A program made the position numbers and the translations under genes. From Planococcus citri (Eukaryota; Arthropoda; Insecta; Hemiptera; Pseudococcidae), in NCBI RefSeq assembly GCF_950023065.1, contig NC_088679.1, positions 76,074,001-76,138,000 on the forward strand: DNA of 64,000 nucleotides, in the 5' to 3' direction. The notes below the pieces were generated by a model. That model did no database searches. It had not been told where the DNA came from and saw nothing but the letters and a program-made list of their open reading frames with translations. This document shows, in pieces, positions 51,396-63,565 of the stretch. How positions within the stretch are numbered: the stretch's first letter is position 1; each line of letters opens with the position of its first letter.

Positions 51396-52513
51396 CTATA
51401 AAATTAGAAAATATTAACAATCAGAATTTACCCATCTATCTATCGATCGATCGATCAATTATTGAGAACAATGAATTTGATTTTATTTAATACCTTTGGT
51501 GGTAGGAATTTTTGGAACGATACCGGACTCCTTGTATAATTGCATGTCTTGCTGAAAAGCCATATTGAACAATTCTTGTCTCTCTTTCATCGTACTCTGG
51601 AGCTTCTTTTCTTTTGCTTGAAGTTTTTCGGTAAACTGATCAGATAACTCTTCTGTTCAACAATAAACATTTATAAATAAATTCGAAGGTGGTAAATATT
51701 ATTCATTTTATATCGATGATTTTATTTTACTTTTCAGTAAATCAGTTTCAGTTGATTTCCGTTCAATGTAACTAGCAAACTTGAATCGTTCATCAATTTC
51801 ATTCTGTTTCATTTCTTCATCTTCGACAATATCTTCGAACACCACTAGAAAATCTTCTACTTCGAGTATATGTTTCTGCAGAGTATCTACAAAGGGTTAA
51901 CAAAACTGATTATATTTTCTGGCGAATATAAATGATTTTTAGTCTATCGAAGAATTACATTTGGTATCTGCATACCTAAATCGTTCGATATGTTTTCTAT
52001 TTTCTTCGTGAATTCTGGTAAAGTAGCGAAAAAATGATTGATTTCTTGGATACATTGAAGTTGGTGTTTTATTTTGGTGTTGAGTTCGGTGACTTGTTTA
52101 TCTGTAAGCTGAATAAGATGATTGTGTTTTAAAATACCCAACAAGAGGAATGTATTGATACGACGAAGGATCTACCTCAGCTTTTTGTATATTTTTCTCC
52201 GACTGAGATCGGATCTCTTTCCAGATTTCTTCATTCTTTAGTACAATATCAGCTCCGGCGTAGTAATTCACATCTGGAGCTGATGACGTGTTTGACTTTT
52301 CATCTTTGATTTTCAGATTACGAATACTGTAAGTGTATTTATTTGGGTTAGTAATAGAGTAATTTAATGAGGATTTTATTAATTAATTAGGAAGTAGAAC
52401 GACTGGATTTGGGTGTACTAATTTATTATAGGAGGTGTTTAGAGATCGGTCGAGTACCTGGCGGAGATCCCATCTTGTACTTGTTGAAATTTTCCTTTCA
52501 AACTGTTGAACAT
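51310..52513 (-). CDS. Dysb: Dysbindin (BLOC-1 subunit), complete, 6 exons
   Basis: Coiled-coil subunit of BLOC-1, a cytosolic complex in endosome-to-lysosome-related-organelle traffic; at insect synapses it acts in vesicle release and homeostasis. Exons on the minus strand: 52513-52458, 52326-52176, 52108-51976, 51886-51731, 51652-51494, 51395-51310. Lengths 56, 151, 133, 156, 159 and 86 nt sum to 741, giving 246 residues plus TGA, and every GT-AG junction keeps phase. The N-terminus begins MFNSLKGKFQQVQDG. A YAGADIVL segment (about 43-50) is followed by a Glu/Lys-rich coiled coil over roughly 60-195. The signature ERQELFNMAFQQDM (189-202) matches dysbindin's ERQ..FEEAFQQDM block. The acidic tail has EDDLGSLDDFVNS. 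The length is near that of fly dysbindin. The start is the first ATG in a frame beginning just after a strong acceptor. The gene is convergent with TfAP-2. Confidence 0.93.
51494..51652 (-). CDS. Dysb: Dysbindin exon 5, signature block
   Basis: 159 nt, acceptor TTGAACAG, donor AAAG|GTATTA. Encodes the most family-specific part, QSTMKERQELFNMAFQQDM then QLYKESG. Confidence 0.93.
51731..51886 (-). CDS. Dysb: Dysbindin exon 4
   Basis: 156 nt, acceptor CTTTGTAG, donor GAAAA|GTAAAA. Encodes TLQKHILEVEDFLVVFEDI and an acidic coiled-coil stretch ending ETDLLK. Confidence 0.9.
51976..52108 (-). CDS. Dysb: Dysbindin exon 3
   Basis: 133 nt, acceptor CTTATTCAG at 52109-52117, donor TTTAG|GTATG. Encodes LTDKQVTELNTKIKHQLQ and a heptad-rich segment ending ENISNDLG. 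A second AG at 52102-52103 would break the frame, which fixes the acceptor. Confidence 0.9.
52176..52326 (-). CDS. Dysb: Dysbindin exon 2
   Basis: 151 nt, acceptor CACTTACAG, donor GAG|GTAGA, ends in phase 0. Encodes SIRNLKIKDEK and DVNYYAGADIVLKNEEIWK, the YAGA..L..W region typical of dysbindin. Confidence 0.9.
52458..52513 (-). CDS. Dysb: Dysbindin exon 1 (coding part)
   Basis: 56 nt from ATG at 52513 to donor CCAG|GTAC. Encodes MFNSLKGKFQQVQDGISA plus two bases. A CCCTTCAG acceptor sits 6 nt before the ATG (exon would open at 52519), so a 5' UTR exon further upstream is likely. Confidence 0.86.
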
Positions 52514-52619
52514 TTCGGTCTGAAGGGAAGTAATAATGGAAGAATCAGTTTTTGAAATTTTTTTTACAAATTTGTGTTCATTTTGTTATCAATTTTGTGA
52601 TAAAATTTTAACCTGTTTG

Positions 52620-53352
52620 ACGAGCGTCTCGAGAGCAAATATGTGTAACCAATCAGAAGCGAGTTAGTTTTTATCTGTTGTCTCTCTTTGTTCCGTTGTT
52701 TACGTTTTGGACTTGTATTTTATTTTATAATGGTGTATTCGTATTAATTCGTATATTTATTGTCATACATGTGTATAAATCATCACATTACAAATAAAAT
52801 AACAAATGAATCAATGTAACATAACTTTACTAAACCGTAAACGTTAAATATTATTAAACGATATCAAAGCTGTACGTACTTAACTAGTATCAATATCAAA
52901 ATTCAAAACGTCGAATTCTCAATGAAGATGATCGTCACAACACAAACACTTAACGATCATCTTTATCGAGAATTCGAAATGACACTTGTATTAATTAGCC
53001 ATATCGTCACAAGCACATAACGATCATCTTTATTGAGAATTCGAACTACACGTTTTGAATTTTGACACTAGTAGATACAGCTTTAATAATTATTCAACAT
53101 GATAGTAAAGTTATCTTACATTGATTCATTTATTATTCGTAATGTGATGATATGATACATTGTATGACGAAAAAACGACGTTGGAAAACGTATTTCTATC
53201 TTTTTTTAAAGAAAAATATAGAAATATATACGAATACACCATCATAAAATAAAATACAAGTCCAAAACGTAAACAACGAAGGAAAGAGAGACAACAGATA
53301 AAAATGAACTCGCTTCTGATTGGTTACACATATTTGCTCTCGAGACGCTCGT
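52620..53352. mobile_element. Foldback element upstream of dysbindin
   Basis: Almost the whole element is an inverted repeat. Left arm 52620-52935 and right arm 53020-53352 are highly similar over about 320 bp, both starting at the outside with ACGAGCGTCTCGAGAGC. The right arm carries an extra T/A-rich block of about 50 bp near 53190-53225. The loop of about 84 bp repeats the CGATCATCTTTAT..GAGAATTCGAA motif of the arm. CCTGTTTG(A), 8-9 bp, occurs directly at both ends (52612-52620 and 53353-53361) as a target duplication. No ORF of note. Confidence 0.88.
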
Positions 53353-53656
53353 CCTGTTTGATTTGTTATTGGTGAGCTAAAATTAGCTGAGAAGGGGAAA
53401 ATATCTTTGAAATGATTTTTTTGAGGAAAAAAATTGTGTTGAATATTAATTTTATTAATAGTTGCAATTTTGAGGAAAATTCTGAATCAAGTGCGAAATT
53501 TGATTTGAAAAAAATTAGAGAATTGATTAAATTAAATTTTTGCATTTTTCGTCTAGTGCTTTTTAGAAATTGCTTTTTGGTAACACTGCTGCCATATTTA
53601 TATTGTTTTTTGATTGGTCGTGACCGCATGACTCCTCTTTCCAAGTTTCCATTTCG

Positions 53657-53659
<3 letters not shown>

Positions 53660-53686
<27 letters not shown>
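53660..53686. repeat. Poly(T) tract
   Basis: A run of about 27 T after CCATTTCG, about 300 bp right of the foldback element. No matching retro-element body was recognised. Confidence 0.85.
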
Positions 53687-53689
<3 letters not shown>

Positions 53690-53691
<2 letters not shown>

Positions 53692-56090
53692 AGTAAATTA
53701 AAAATGAAATAATTAATGAATTTAACGATAGTTGAATGATCAACGATCAAGAAGAGAATACAACATTCAAACTGAAAACAAATCAAAGTTGTCAAAAATA
53801 GAATGAAGTAAGGTTGTTCTTGGTTATTTTGCTATTGATGAAAAATGAAAATCGTGTAATGTAGGAATAAATTTTAGTAAATTAAACAATAATTTTAATT
53901 TATTCAGTTGGACTATTATAAAATTCTTGATCGAAATTTAAACCTTGCAGTGTTGAAGTTTGTTTTGTATTCGATTGATTTTTCAAATATTTTTATTTTT
54001 TACAGATTTGAAGAAACGTGAAACTTCTATTTTGCAGTCTCGTGTTTGAAAATTCGTCTTGAAACCACATGAATTAGATACCTACCTGGTGAAAAAATGT
54101 AAACACAATGAATAGAAGCATTGGCAGGAAATAAAAGTGAGCACTCCATTCATTAACCACCTGTTAATCACGAGTGATTATATATTGCTAGCAGATTTAC
54201 GTACCTTACCTACATAAATTTACGTACTTGGCTTATTGCTACACCTAGGTACATTGTGAGCATTTATATTGCTGCAATGACAATTATTCGGTTATGAACT
54301 TCGAAAAGCGGTTAAAAATTCTGTTTGTTCGATCAACATTATTTATTATTACGGAAATTATCGCTTACTCGTGTGTTTTCAAATAATGGACTAACTACAG
54401 AGCTGCAGAAATTTTCGCGCTTAATTTTTCATCGACTTTTTTCTATTTGCTCGTTACTTCGTTTCCAATTTCAAATATTTTTTTGGTCGTGTGTGAGACG
54501 TTTCAAAATTAACAATTCTTAGAAAACTGGCGAATTTGTGAACTATGCAGTTTTGCATAAGGTTGATGGTTGATTATTGGGGGAATATTGTCTACAATTG
54601 GCGAAGAGAATTTATAAATGCAGCTTATTGGATATGATTTTTTTCTGGTAAATAGGTAGTTTTTAAAAAAATGATGCAAGCTGCAGAAAATTGGTTTCAA
54701 ATTGAATTTTGGATGAATTTTTTCCCTCAAATTTTTCTCTTATTTTGTTGCAAAATCCAAATATGTACATACATACATAATGCCAAAAAAAACAACATTT
54801 GTTTGAATTTGATTTTTAAAAGTTTAATAACCTTATATGCACAAACTTGAATAAAAGGGGAGATTTTACAGTGCATGCCAGATTTTATTTTGTTGTTTTT
54901 ACTCGCATCTGTCGTTCCGCTTTACTGTAATTTTCAAATTTCGTTACGGTTCATGTCTGTCCTTCCTTTGGTTGAATTTACAACATGGTTTGTATTTGAT
55001 ACAGGGATGTTTGAAGAGTTTTAGTCCCCATATGCATTATTTTGAACGGTTTTGAAGAATGAAATTGTTTTTCAATTTTTATGCGGGTATTTTTTTTAAA
55101 AAAGAACGCCGACTGTTAGCTTCTCTTACCTTATGGCATGAGTTGGGTTGAATTAATTATTGCATTGCGTTGAATAAGTAATCATCACTGAGAAAACATT
55201 TTTTCATTATACATGCTACGAAAGTATAAGTTTTCCGCCCTCCGTGCATGCTACGAAAATGCTCCATGTTTACCCGGGTCGAAAATGAACATTTTTTAAC
55301 TTTTAAAGCGCTCTGGAGGCGGAAAAAAGCATTCTACGGACAAATGAAGTCGAGGAAAATTGTAGAGAATTAAATTTCCAATCGACATAATGTCTTCAGT
55401 TTTTTTCTAGGAGGCTTAGTATTCGATATATTTACTATGCAAAAAAGGAGTCAATACTCATCACTTTAACCAAAAACGGGCGTAAAACTTATTTTCGTAG
55501 CATGAATAATGAAAAATATCTTACAATGCAAGAAGCGACGTGAAGAATGTTTGGCTCCTTGTATTGTAATATACTATTGCCAACCTAGTTTAAAAAATTG
55601 GCTCATTATAGAATAAAAAATTTCAATAATATTTTTAAAATAAATTTTTCACAAAGTAAATACTTGATGGTAAAATGATTTTAAAAAAAGTTTAATTAAA
55701 TCAAAATAACTTTTTACATTACGATAGTGTTGGAGAATTGTTTTATTTAGCGGAATTTAATCGTATTTTGTTTTGTTTTGTGAATTTTTCTCTGGATATA
55801 CCTATTTAAATGAGTAGAATTTATTACAAAATTTAATCAAGTTGAACTTTTTGTCGCTTATCATTTTCTGAAGTGAGTTTTATCATTTAAAATGTCTGTC
55901 ATTTTTTCTCTTCACATGACGTAGAATCTCCAGGTGGTAATCTTCTAGATTAGGGTGATTTGCTGCAAAGTTCAACGCTCGTACTCAATTGCTAAAATTA
56001 TTTTTTGTACAAACCTTGTAAAATTCAATTTTTTTGATAAAAAACTCTGTTTTTTGCAAAAGTTGACAAAGTCTCGCTTCTACCCAAAAT
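53690..56090. other. Intergenic AT-rich sequence, nothing identified
   Basis: Between the dysbindin upstream region and the repeat array starting near 56.1 kb. I see no gene, clear repeat family or regulatory site. A dysbindin 5' UTR exon could lie here or to its left. Confidence 0.3.
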
Positions 56091-56836
56091 ACCTAAAAAT
56101 CTCACATTTCGTCAAAATTGCCAAATGTTTGCAGTTTTTGCTAAAAATTGTCGTTTTTTTCGCTAAAAATTCCTAGAAGTCTTTTTTTTAATAAAATTTT
56201 TCCAATTATGACTGTTTTACTGGGAAATTCACAAAAATGATCGCTTTTTAACCGAAATATTGTAAAAAAGTATAATTTTTTAGCATAAAATCTCACTTTC
56301 AGCCAAACCTGTCAAAAGTTCTTGCTTTTCCAATAATTGGAAAAAATTTCATTTTTTTTAAAACAAAATTGCTGAATTTTTAGAAAAAATTTCAAAAAGT
56401 CTTGCTTTTTTCAAAAATTGACCCAAGTCTTGCTTTTTGCCAACAATTTGTTAAAAATCCAACTTTTCAGCAATAATTTGAACCGTCATGCTTTTTTGCT
56501 TGAAAATGGCAAAAAAATCCAAAAGTCTCGTTTTTTTTCTCTAGGCTTCCTTTTTAATAATTGCAAAGAAATAACATGAGTTTTTTGCTAATAGTCTCCA
56601 AAAATGACTGCTTCTCGTTGAAAGATTCAAATATTTTTTGCTTTCTGACATAAATTGTTGCTTTTTAACAAAATTACTAAAAATTTTCACCTTTTTTCCA
56701 CAAATTATCTAAATTCTGAAGTCTTGCTTTTTCGCCAGGAATTGCCAAAAAGTGTATTCTTGCCGATAATTTGTAAAAAGCCCTGCTTTTAGTTTAAGTC
56801 AAAAAATTGTCCAGAATCGTTGGAATAATGCTAAAA
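56090..56836. repeat. Diverged CTTTTTGCCAAAAATTG-type array
   Basis: Loose repetition of AAAGTCTCGCTTTTT.CCAAAAATTG units of about 30-60 bp, grading into the regular array to the right. The same sequence type reappears at 63640-64000. Confidence 0.6.
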
Positions 56837-57430
56837 ATTGTCCTTTTTTGTAAAAAAAAATTTCCAAAAGTCACACTTTTTTGCATAAATTGTCCAAAAG
56901 TTTCACTTTTTGCCAGAAATTGCAAAAGCCATTCCTTTGTTAAAGTTGTCAAATTGTCCTGTTTTGTAAAAAAAAAATTCCAAAAGTCACTTTTTTACAT
57001 AAATTGTCTAAAAGTCCCACTTTTTGGCAGAAATTTTGAAAAAGCCATTCCTTTGTTGAAATTGTCAAATTGTTTTCGTAGAAAAAATTTTTCAAAAGTC
57101 ACACTTTTTGCATAAATTGACCAAAAGTCTCACTTTTTTCCAGAAATTGCAAAAGACATTCCTTTGTTAAAATTGTTAAATTGTCCTGTTTTGTAAAAAA
57201 AAATTTCCAAAAGTTACACTTTTTTGCATAAATTGTTCAAAAGTTTCACTTTTTGCCAGAAATTGCAAAAGCCATTCCTTTGTTAAAATTGTCAAATTGT
57301 TCTTTTTTGTAAAAAAAAAAAATCCAAAAGTCACACTTTTCTGCATAAATTGTCCAAAAGTCTCACTTTTTGGCAGAAATTGCAAAAGCCATTCCTTTAT
57401 TAAAATTCTCGGTCTAGCTTTTTGCCAAAA
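56837..57430. repeat. Tandem array, unit about 116 bp
   Basis: Five units beginning ATTGTCCT/ATTGTTTT/ATTGTTCT at 56837, 56953, 57069, 57180 and 57296 (spacings 116, 116, 111, 116). Each contains CCAAAAGTCACACTTTTT, GCATAAATTG and AAAAGCCATTCCTTTGTT. Each unit is itself made of about four degenerate 30-bp subunits. The roughly 100-residue frames on both strands follow the array. Confidence 0.9.
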
Positions 57431-57439
57431 ACTGCAAAA

Positions 57440-60400
57440 ATTCTCAAAATTGCCGAGAATGTTTGAAATTAGAAACCAGAACACTTCAATTTTTTGTGAT
57501 TTTTTTTCTGCATTGAAATGTACTTTTTTTGGTTACTGTTTGGTCAAGTTTTTAAGCCTTTTTGGTTGGATACTAAAGTTGATTTAAAAAAAAAAAAAAA
57601 AAGAATTGAGTACAAGCCCTGGAAATTTGATTTTCATGTGAAAATTTGTGTGCAAACTTTATTTACCTACTCTAAATTTTCTAAACGTTCTGTGCATTTT
57701 CTCAATCCCTCTCCCCCTCTTCCCCCAAAACGTTCCATTTTTGTATCGAAGTCAATGATGCCCTACATAAGAACCATGACCATGAGACAAGAATTGGGAA
57801 TTATTTTTAAAAATGTTCACCAACTTTTGTTTTATTTCATTTTTAAAATTTTGTCAACAGAGGAGGTCTCTGTAGAAGGGCACCAACATTATCTGAGGTA
57901 TTGAAAGAGGTCCACCAGCATCTTTTTTTTGGACGCAGGGGAAACTTGAATTATGGGGAGTTATTTTCTCATCAAGTCCATCCAAGTATTTCGAAGAATG
58001 GCAGCATATATAAGCACAACTTCAAAATCAAAATATCGACCTCCTACCCCCTTCCCCCTCTCAACCCTCCACCTTCATTTGTCCTGAACTTTTTGATGTA
58101 AAAATTAATAATAATAGAAGTTTAGGATTGTTGTGTTACACTAGATTTTCGATAGAACTTTTAATAACAAAAAACCGTGTTCTTTTCCAGAAATGGGGGG
58201 GGGGAGGTGCCTGAATTGTGAGCTAAAGTAGGTAGTGGTCGATTGAAAAAAAAAACACTATCAACTTTTTCGATGGGAAGAGTAGATCAATTTTTACCAA
58301 ATATTTTCTGAAAATTTCGCTTTTTTTTCTCTGCTCATTTTATTTGTGCATGATAAAAAAATTCTCATGTATTGTATTGCTCAAAATGGTAATCTGTTTT
58401 TCTACTGACACATCCTTGAATAAAACATGATTTCGAAACTGTTTGAAAGGTCTATAAATTTGCTTTCAATGAGGGCAATTTTACTTTTAAAAAATGCTTT
58501 CAAGAGGACGAAAAGAATTCGTATCAAATAGGTAGGCCATGGCCTTAAAAATCAGTCGTAATTACCGAGTGAGAATTAAAATTTGAGAAATCGTGATCTA
58601 TACCTACCTAAGAGAAAAATTGATCATACTTATGGAAATTGAATTTGAGAAAAAAATAAAGCAAAAATTATTTCCCAATCGAAGGCATATGGAACACTTG
58701 GTTTTGTTTGGAAAGAAGCTCAATCTTGAAAAAATGGTGACTTTGGTTGTTACAAAATCTGAAGGTAAGCCTACAGATTGCATTTTTGAAAGCTGAAAAA
58801 AACGTTTCATTATTTTTTATCGCGGCCAGAAATTGAACTAGAAACGAAATTTACTCGCTTTATACACGCATAAAACCTGATTTAAATCTTGTGAAAACGA
58901 ATTAAAATTTTTTATTGCGTCATTAAGTTTTTTTTGCCAAGTACAGACCACGTTTCTTATCTTACTTCATTACCACAAAATGCTCGGCTGTAAAATTTCA
59001 CATCAAATGGTAAAAACCGAAAGCCGAACTTTGAACTTGAACTAAAAAAGCACTGAAATAAATTCAATGAGTTCATACAGTCGTGATATTTTTTTGAATG
59101 GTCAAAATGCACATAATTCATAAGCTACATTACAGCAAAAGAAAACAACTCACATTCTTCACTTCAAATAATGAAGTTTAACCTTATTACAGAAAATTAA
59201 TTCTGAGATCGCATTAAAAAAATTGAGTTTTTTCCATCACAAAAGTTACCTAATAGAAGATTGTTTAATCCTAAAACTGAATATTATTTTCCTCCGAGTG
59301 AATTCTGTCTCTATGAACATTTATTATAAAGTTGGAAACGTGGCCTTTAAAAAAGTAGAATCAAATTAGATAATTGACAGCGAGAAAGAGAAAATCGTAC
59401 CCATTCTCAAGCAGGTATTCATCAGGTCTGGGATTAAATTACCTTCTCGTTTGCCCATTTCCCTCCCTTCATCAGTTCAAAACTTCAAAACTTTTCATTA
59501 TAGTCATTTTAGCATTTTCCTATTTCAAATTTTTTCATCATCTCATACGAAAGTATAAAATTATTATTCGTAATCAATGATCCTTCATTTTTCTACATGA
59601 CAGGAAAACTTTTTATTCTATCGAGCCAAAAAAATGAAAAAAAAACCTCGAAAGAGAGAAAAACTCAATTTGTGAAAAATAATGGCAACGTTATATATTT
59701 CTTCGCCAAAAAAAAAAAAAAAAGAAAGAAAATTGAAAACAGTCTTGGAAACTTTGTTAGGTAAGTACTTTGTAGCATAAAGAACCAGAAAGGCTGCTGG
59801 AGTAGGTACGGTAGATACTATATCTGATATTGGGATAATTTTTCTTGTCAAGATAGCTTTTCTCGAATACAGACGCTTTCGCATGTTCCCCTATTCCTGA
59901 AGCATGGCACAAGCACAAAATAGAACGTAGGATATTGCGCTAATGTCAGTGAGCAAGTCAAGTGCGATATGCGAAGTGAGTTCGAACCCCTCTGCCATAA
60001 GTACAAGGTGAACTTATCCCATACACCCAGCACCAGCACGTTGGCGTTCGATATTGTGAAAATTCGAGTACAGAGAAGAGGTACCAGCACGTTGTTCGAA
60101 CTTCAGAGTGAACCTCTTTTATGTATAATATCGCCCAAGCTGAAGTGGGTATCTTGTAAGCTGGCAGCTTTTGCAGCTGAAAGTTTTCACGGCAGGCCAA
60201 CTCTTTTCTATGAATAAAATCCTATCGTGGCTGGTTGCGTGAAAGTTGTCTCTATTTTACTGGAAATTTTGTCGATAGCAGTTTAATCTTGTGTTCGGCT
60301 CGAACTTTATACCTATCTGTTTATCTTCTATCATCACTCTCGTATTGATTGGTTTTCTGCTATCTGCGTGGAGAGTGAATCGACGATATAGTGTCGACTG

Positions 60401-60660
60401 TCGAGTATAATGCATTATTCATGATTTTGATGTATCAAACTTCGCAGATGGAAATCAAGTCTTTTGACTGCTGACGAATATTATGCATTATCGGCAAAGA
60501 GAAAAGAAAATGAGAGTAGCCTATACTTTGATGTAAGCCTAATCGTAATCTTATCTTATCTTTGTGGATGTGTTTATGTGACAGTTGACAGTGCCGAATA
60601 TCTCTACCTAGGCTTGTTATAAATAAACTAAAAAGTAAAAATACAAATTAATTATTGGTA
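57440..60660. other. Intergenic sequence, nothing identified
   Basis: AT-rich sequence with homopolymer runs and many short frames. A local duplication of CCAGCACGTTG..GTTCGA occurs near 60033 and 60083, and a B-box-like GAGTTCGAACC near 59979 has no convincing A-box. No gene is supported. Confidence 0.35.
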
Positions 60661-60705
60661 GCAGTTTTCTCAAGTTGAAACGTCTACTGTGGGGTGGGTA
60701 AAATT

Positions 60706-60861
60706 ATGAATGAAACGAAACAAATACTCAGTCGACGTCGTCAGTTGTGCACTTCACAAATGAAGGAAGAAAAGAATGTTTCTCATACTGATATTGACGA
60801 GTGGGGGAAGTTATTTTTTATTGCGATAGGGATGTTACTGTTAGCTCTGATTGTGAATTAG
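60706..60861 (+). CDS. Possible tail-anchored micropeptide, 51 aa
   Basis: A 51-codon frame from ATG (A at -3) to TAG. The first 33 residues are polar and charged, with an RRR basic patch at 10-12 and an acidic HTDIDEW stretch just before the membrane segment. Residues about 36-50 (KLFFIAIGMLLLALIVN region) form one C-terminal hydrophobic helix. That layout is typical of small tail-anchored peptides of ER or mitochondrial membranes. I do not recognise a family. It lies in a repeat-poor stretch between about 60.2 and 61.2 kb, unlike the surrounding diverged repeats. A chance ORF of this length is quite possible in AT-rich DNA. Confidence 0.3.
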   Translation: MNETKQILSRRRQLCTSQMKEEKNVSHTDIDEWGKLFFIAIGMLLLALIVN

Positions 60862-63560
60862 GGTTTTGTTCTTTGCTACGGTATGCTATGCTATGCGCTC
60901 ACATTCTCTAACAACCAAGGGACTAGACTAGTGTAGTGATATTCATGTATTTTGTGTTCGAAAAATGGTGTTATTTGCTTTGCTTTTTTTTTTCAATCTG
61001 GTGTGAATTACGGTTCGGTATAATGTGTTGTGAAATCGAATTTTCAACCTTTGGGATTTTTTGCAGGTGTGTTCAGTTCATTATTTTGTGTGTATTTTAG
61101 TATATTTTATTTTATAGTTGAATATTATATAGGCTGTACCATACATATTTAAAAAGGCTCTGATAGAAACTATTGATGAAAAATGTAAGGTAATGCAGCC
61201 TGTATGAAGTTTTTAACAATAGCACCTACATATTTTAGGATGGCTCTTATTTTGAAGTTCTAACTTCAAATTCGATTACTCCTCCTGATTGCTTAATCGA
61301 TTCATTTTGGCTTGAAAATAAAATCTTGAAAATTTTAGCTGAAAAAATGTATCTCAACTCTTGCCAACTGGCTTCATATTTTTTTATGGATATCGAGTGT
61401 AACCCTTGCAGAGCGTTGTGCAGCTGTTTTTCTCCATTTTTTAGTGCGATTATTGAGTGTTTTTTTTTTTAAGTTTAAGATGCATTCTCAAAGAAAGGGT
61501 TCTTAAATTTAGAAGCTAAGAAGTAACAAAACTCTTTTAAAAGCATGCATTAAGATTATCTATCATATTCAGCTAAAATTTAGCAAACTTTGACAATAAT
61601 TGCTTAAAACGTGATTGATAAAACCCTTCTAAAAAATCATTTGATGACATCCATTTAAATTTGCATAAGTGACATCTTGGAATCAGCCACAACTACCAAA
61701 AACTGATGAAATTTTCATCAAAATCTGGCAATCACAAAAAAGTAAGAAGAACGAAATCAAAACATGTTGAAATGGCATGAATTTTTTTTTTTTGACTTAA
61801 ATGAAGTAAAATCATTAAAAATTATTGAAAACGAAAAACTGATGAATTTTGAAAAAACTTGATGAAAATAAAGTGAATGAAAAATGAAAATTGCATAAAT
61901 CATCATTAAAACATGTTGAAAATAAATCGAAAACACTTGAAAAGTATGAAAATCATTTATGATTACAAAAAATTGATCAAACTTTAACGAAATTGTGTGA
62001 GTGAAAATTTCTCCAATTATGAAAAATTACATTAGAACACTTGAAAACGAATTAAACTTGTTCAAAATTACGAAGAACTGATAAAATTTTGATAAAATTT
62101 GCCAAAATAGGCAAAAACTGCATAAAGTAGGTAGAGGTACTATAGGTATGGTAAAAAACTTGTTAAAATCGAGTACATAAATATAAAAAAAAATCATTAA
62201 AAATCACCGAAAACTCATTAAACTTCATCAAAAGTTGTTACTTAAAATCTGTTGAAAACGACCTAAAAATTATTCAAGTTTCGAAAAACTGCTAAAATTT
62301 CAAAAAAATTGATCGAAATCTAAGAAAACTACACAAAACATGTTGAAAATTACATTAAAGAACTTTTAAGCATTGAAATAATTCAAAATTGCCAACAATT
62401 TATCAACCTAAAAATACTTGCAAAGCATAAAAATTATCAAAGGGTACGAAAATTAGGTAGGTACGTAATTAAATTTCAACAAAATTTGTTGAAATAAAAT
62501 TTAGTGAAAATTGCATGAAAAATATGAGAAAAAAAATCAGTACATTTTTGGCAAAACTTAGCTAAAATTGCGTAATCAAAATCATTGAAAATCACAAAAA
62601 ACACTGATGACTCGATGTCCATATTGTTGTAAAAACAGGATTAAATTGCACGAAAACGTTTTGAAAAATACATTATTCAAAATTTTCAAATTCCAAAAAC
62701 TGATGCGAATTTATCAGAATTCAGCTAACATTCAGAAAAATTTGCATAAAAAATACGTATTTGAAAGACATTAAATTTTAAAATCAACAAAAATTACCAA
62801 AAAACTACAAATTTGAAATTTTTACCAAAAATAAAATCAATCAAAATTACCTTGAACTGATGAAATTTCATCATTTTATTTTTTTTATTGGCAGAAATTT
62901 CATTTAAAATAGTTCAAAACCTATTGAAATGGTATAACGAATCATTTAAATCATTAAAATCTAACCTAAGCTTTTTTCAACTAGCCTTTTATGTTTTCAA
63001 TTTATTTCATTTTTTAATGGAATTTTGATTCGATGAATGAATTTGCATTTTTTTTTTTTTTTTTGAGAACAATTTACGTTGAGAAAGTAACCTTAATGAT
63101 AATTAATATAATTTCATTAAAAACGATCGAAACAAGTTGAAAAATTGGAAAAACGAAAAATTGAGATGTAAGATATCGAACCTTCCTCCTCCATGACAAC
63201 AGAGATGTTGTGAAGTGTTTAAAAATGTCTTGCCATGAGACCTGCTAAAGTCCTGTCCTCCTGCCTTTTCATTTCGAAATTTTGTGAGGCGTCTTTTAAA
63301 GAAATTCCATCAAAATTTCTCATAAAATGTTGGTAAAAATGACGTAGGTACCTACTAACATTTCAAAAATCATTAAATTTATTCAAAACTACCAAAAACT
63401 AATGAAATGAAGTAATGAAATTTCATCAAAACGTAGCAACATTTACAAAAAATTGGACATAACGTTGTAAAAAATATGTTAAAAATCACCTCAGAATACT
63501 TGGGTGTAAAGTATGGGTACTAAAATCTGATGAAATTTCTAGCCTTTGACTAAATTTATT
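60862..63560. repeat. AT-rich degenerate repeat region
   Basis: From about 61600 the sequence repeats words such as AAAACATGTTGAAAA, AAAAACTGATGAAATTT and ATCATTAAAA irregularly over nearly 2 kb, a decayed short-unit array. 60862-61600 holds nothing I recognise. Confidence 0.5.
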
Positions 63561-63565
63561 TAAAA

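Noticed and set aside
53366..53687. Overlapping frames of about 90 residues by the poly(T) tract
   Set aside because: AT-rich chance frames on both strands, one ending in poly-Phe from the T tract.
56837..57430. CRISPR-like array
   Set aside because: Spacers are not unique: the whole 116-bp unit repeats, and the genome is eukaryotic.
57176..57587. Overlapping frames of about 100 residues on both strands
   Set aside because: They follow the 116-bp tandem array.
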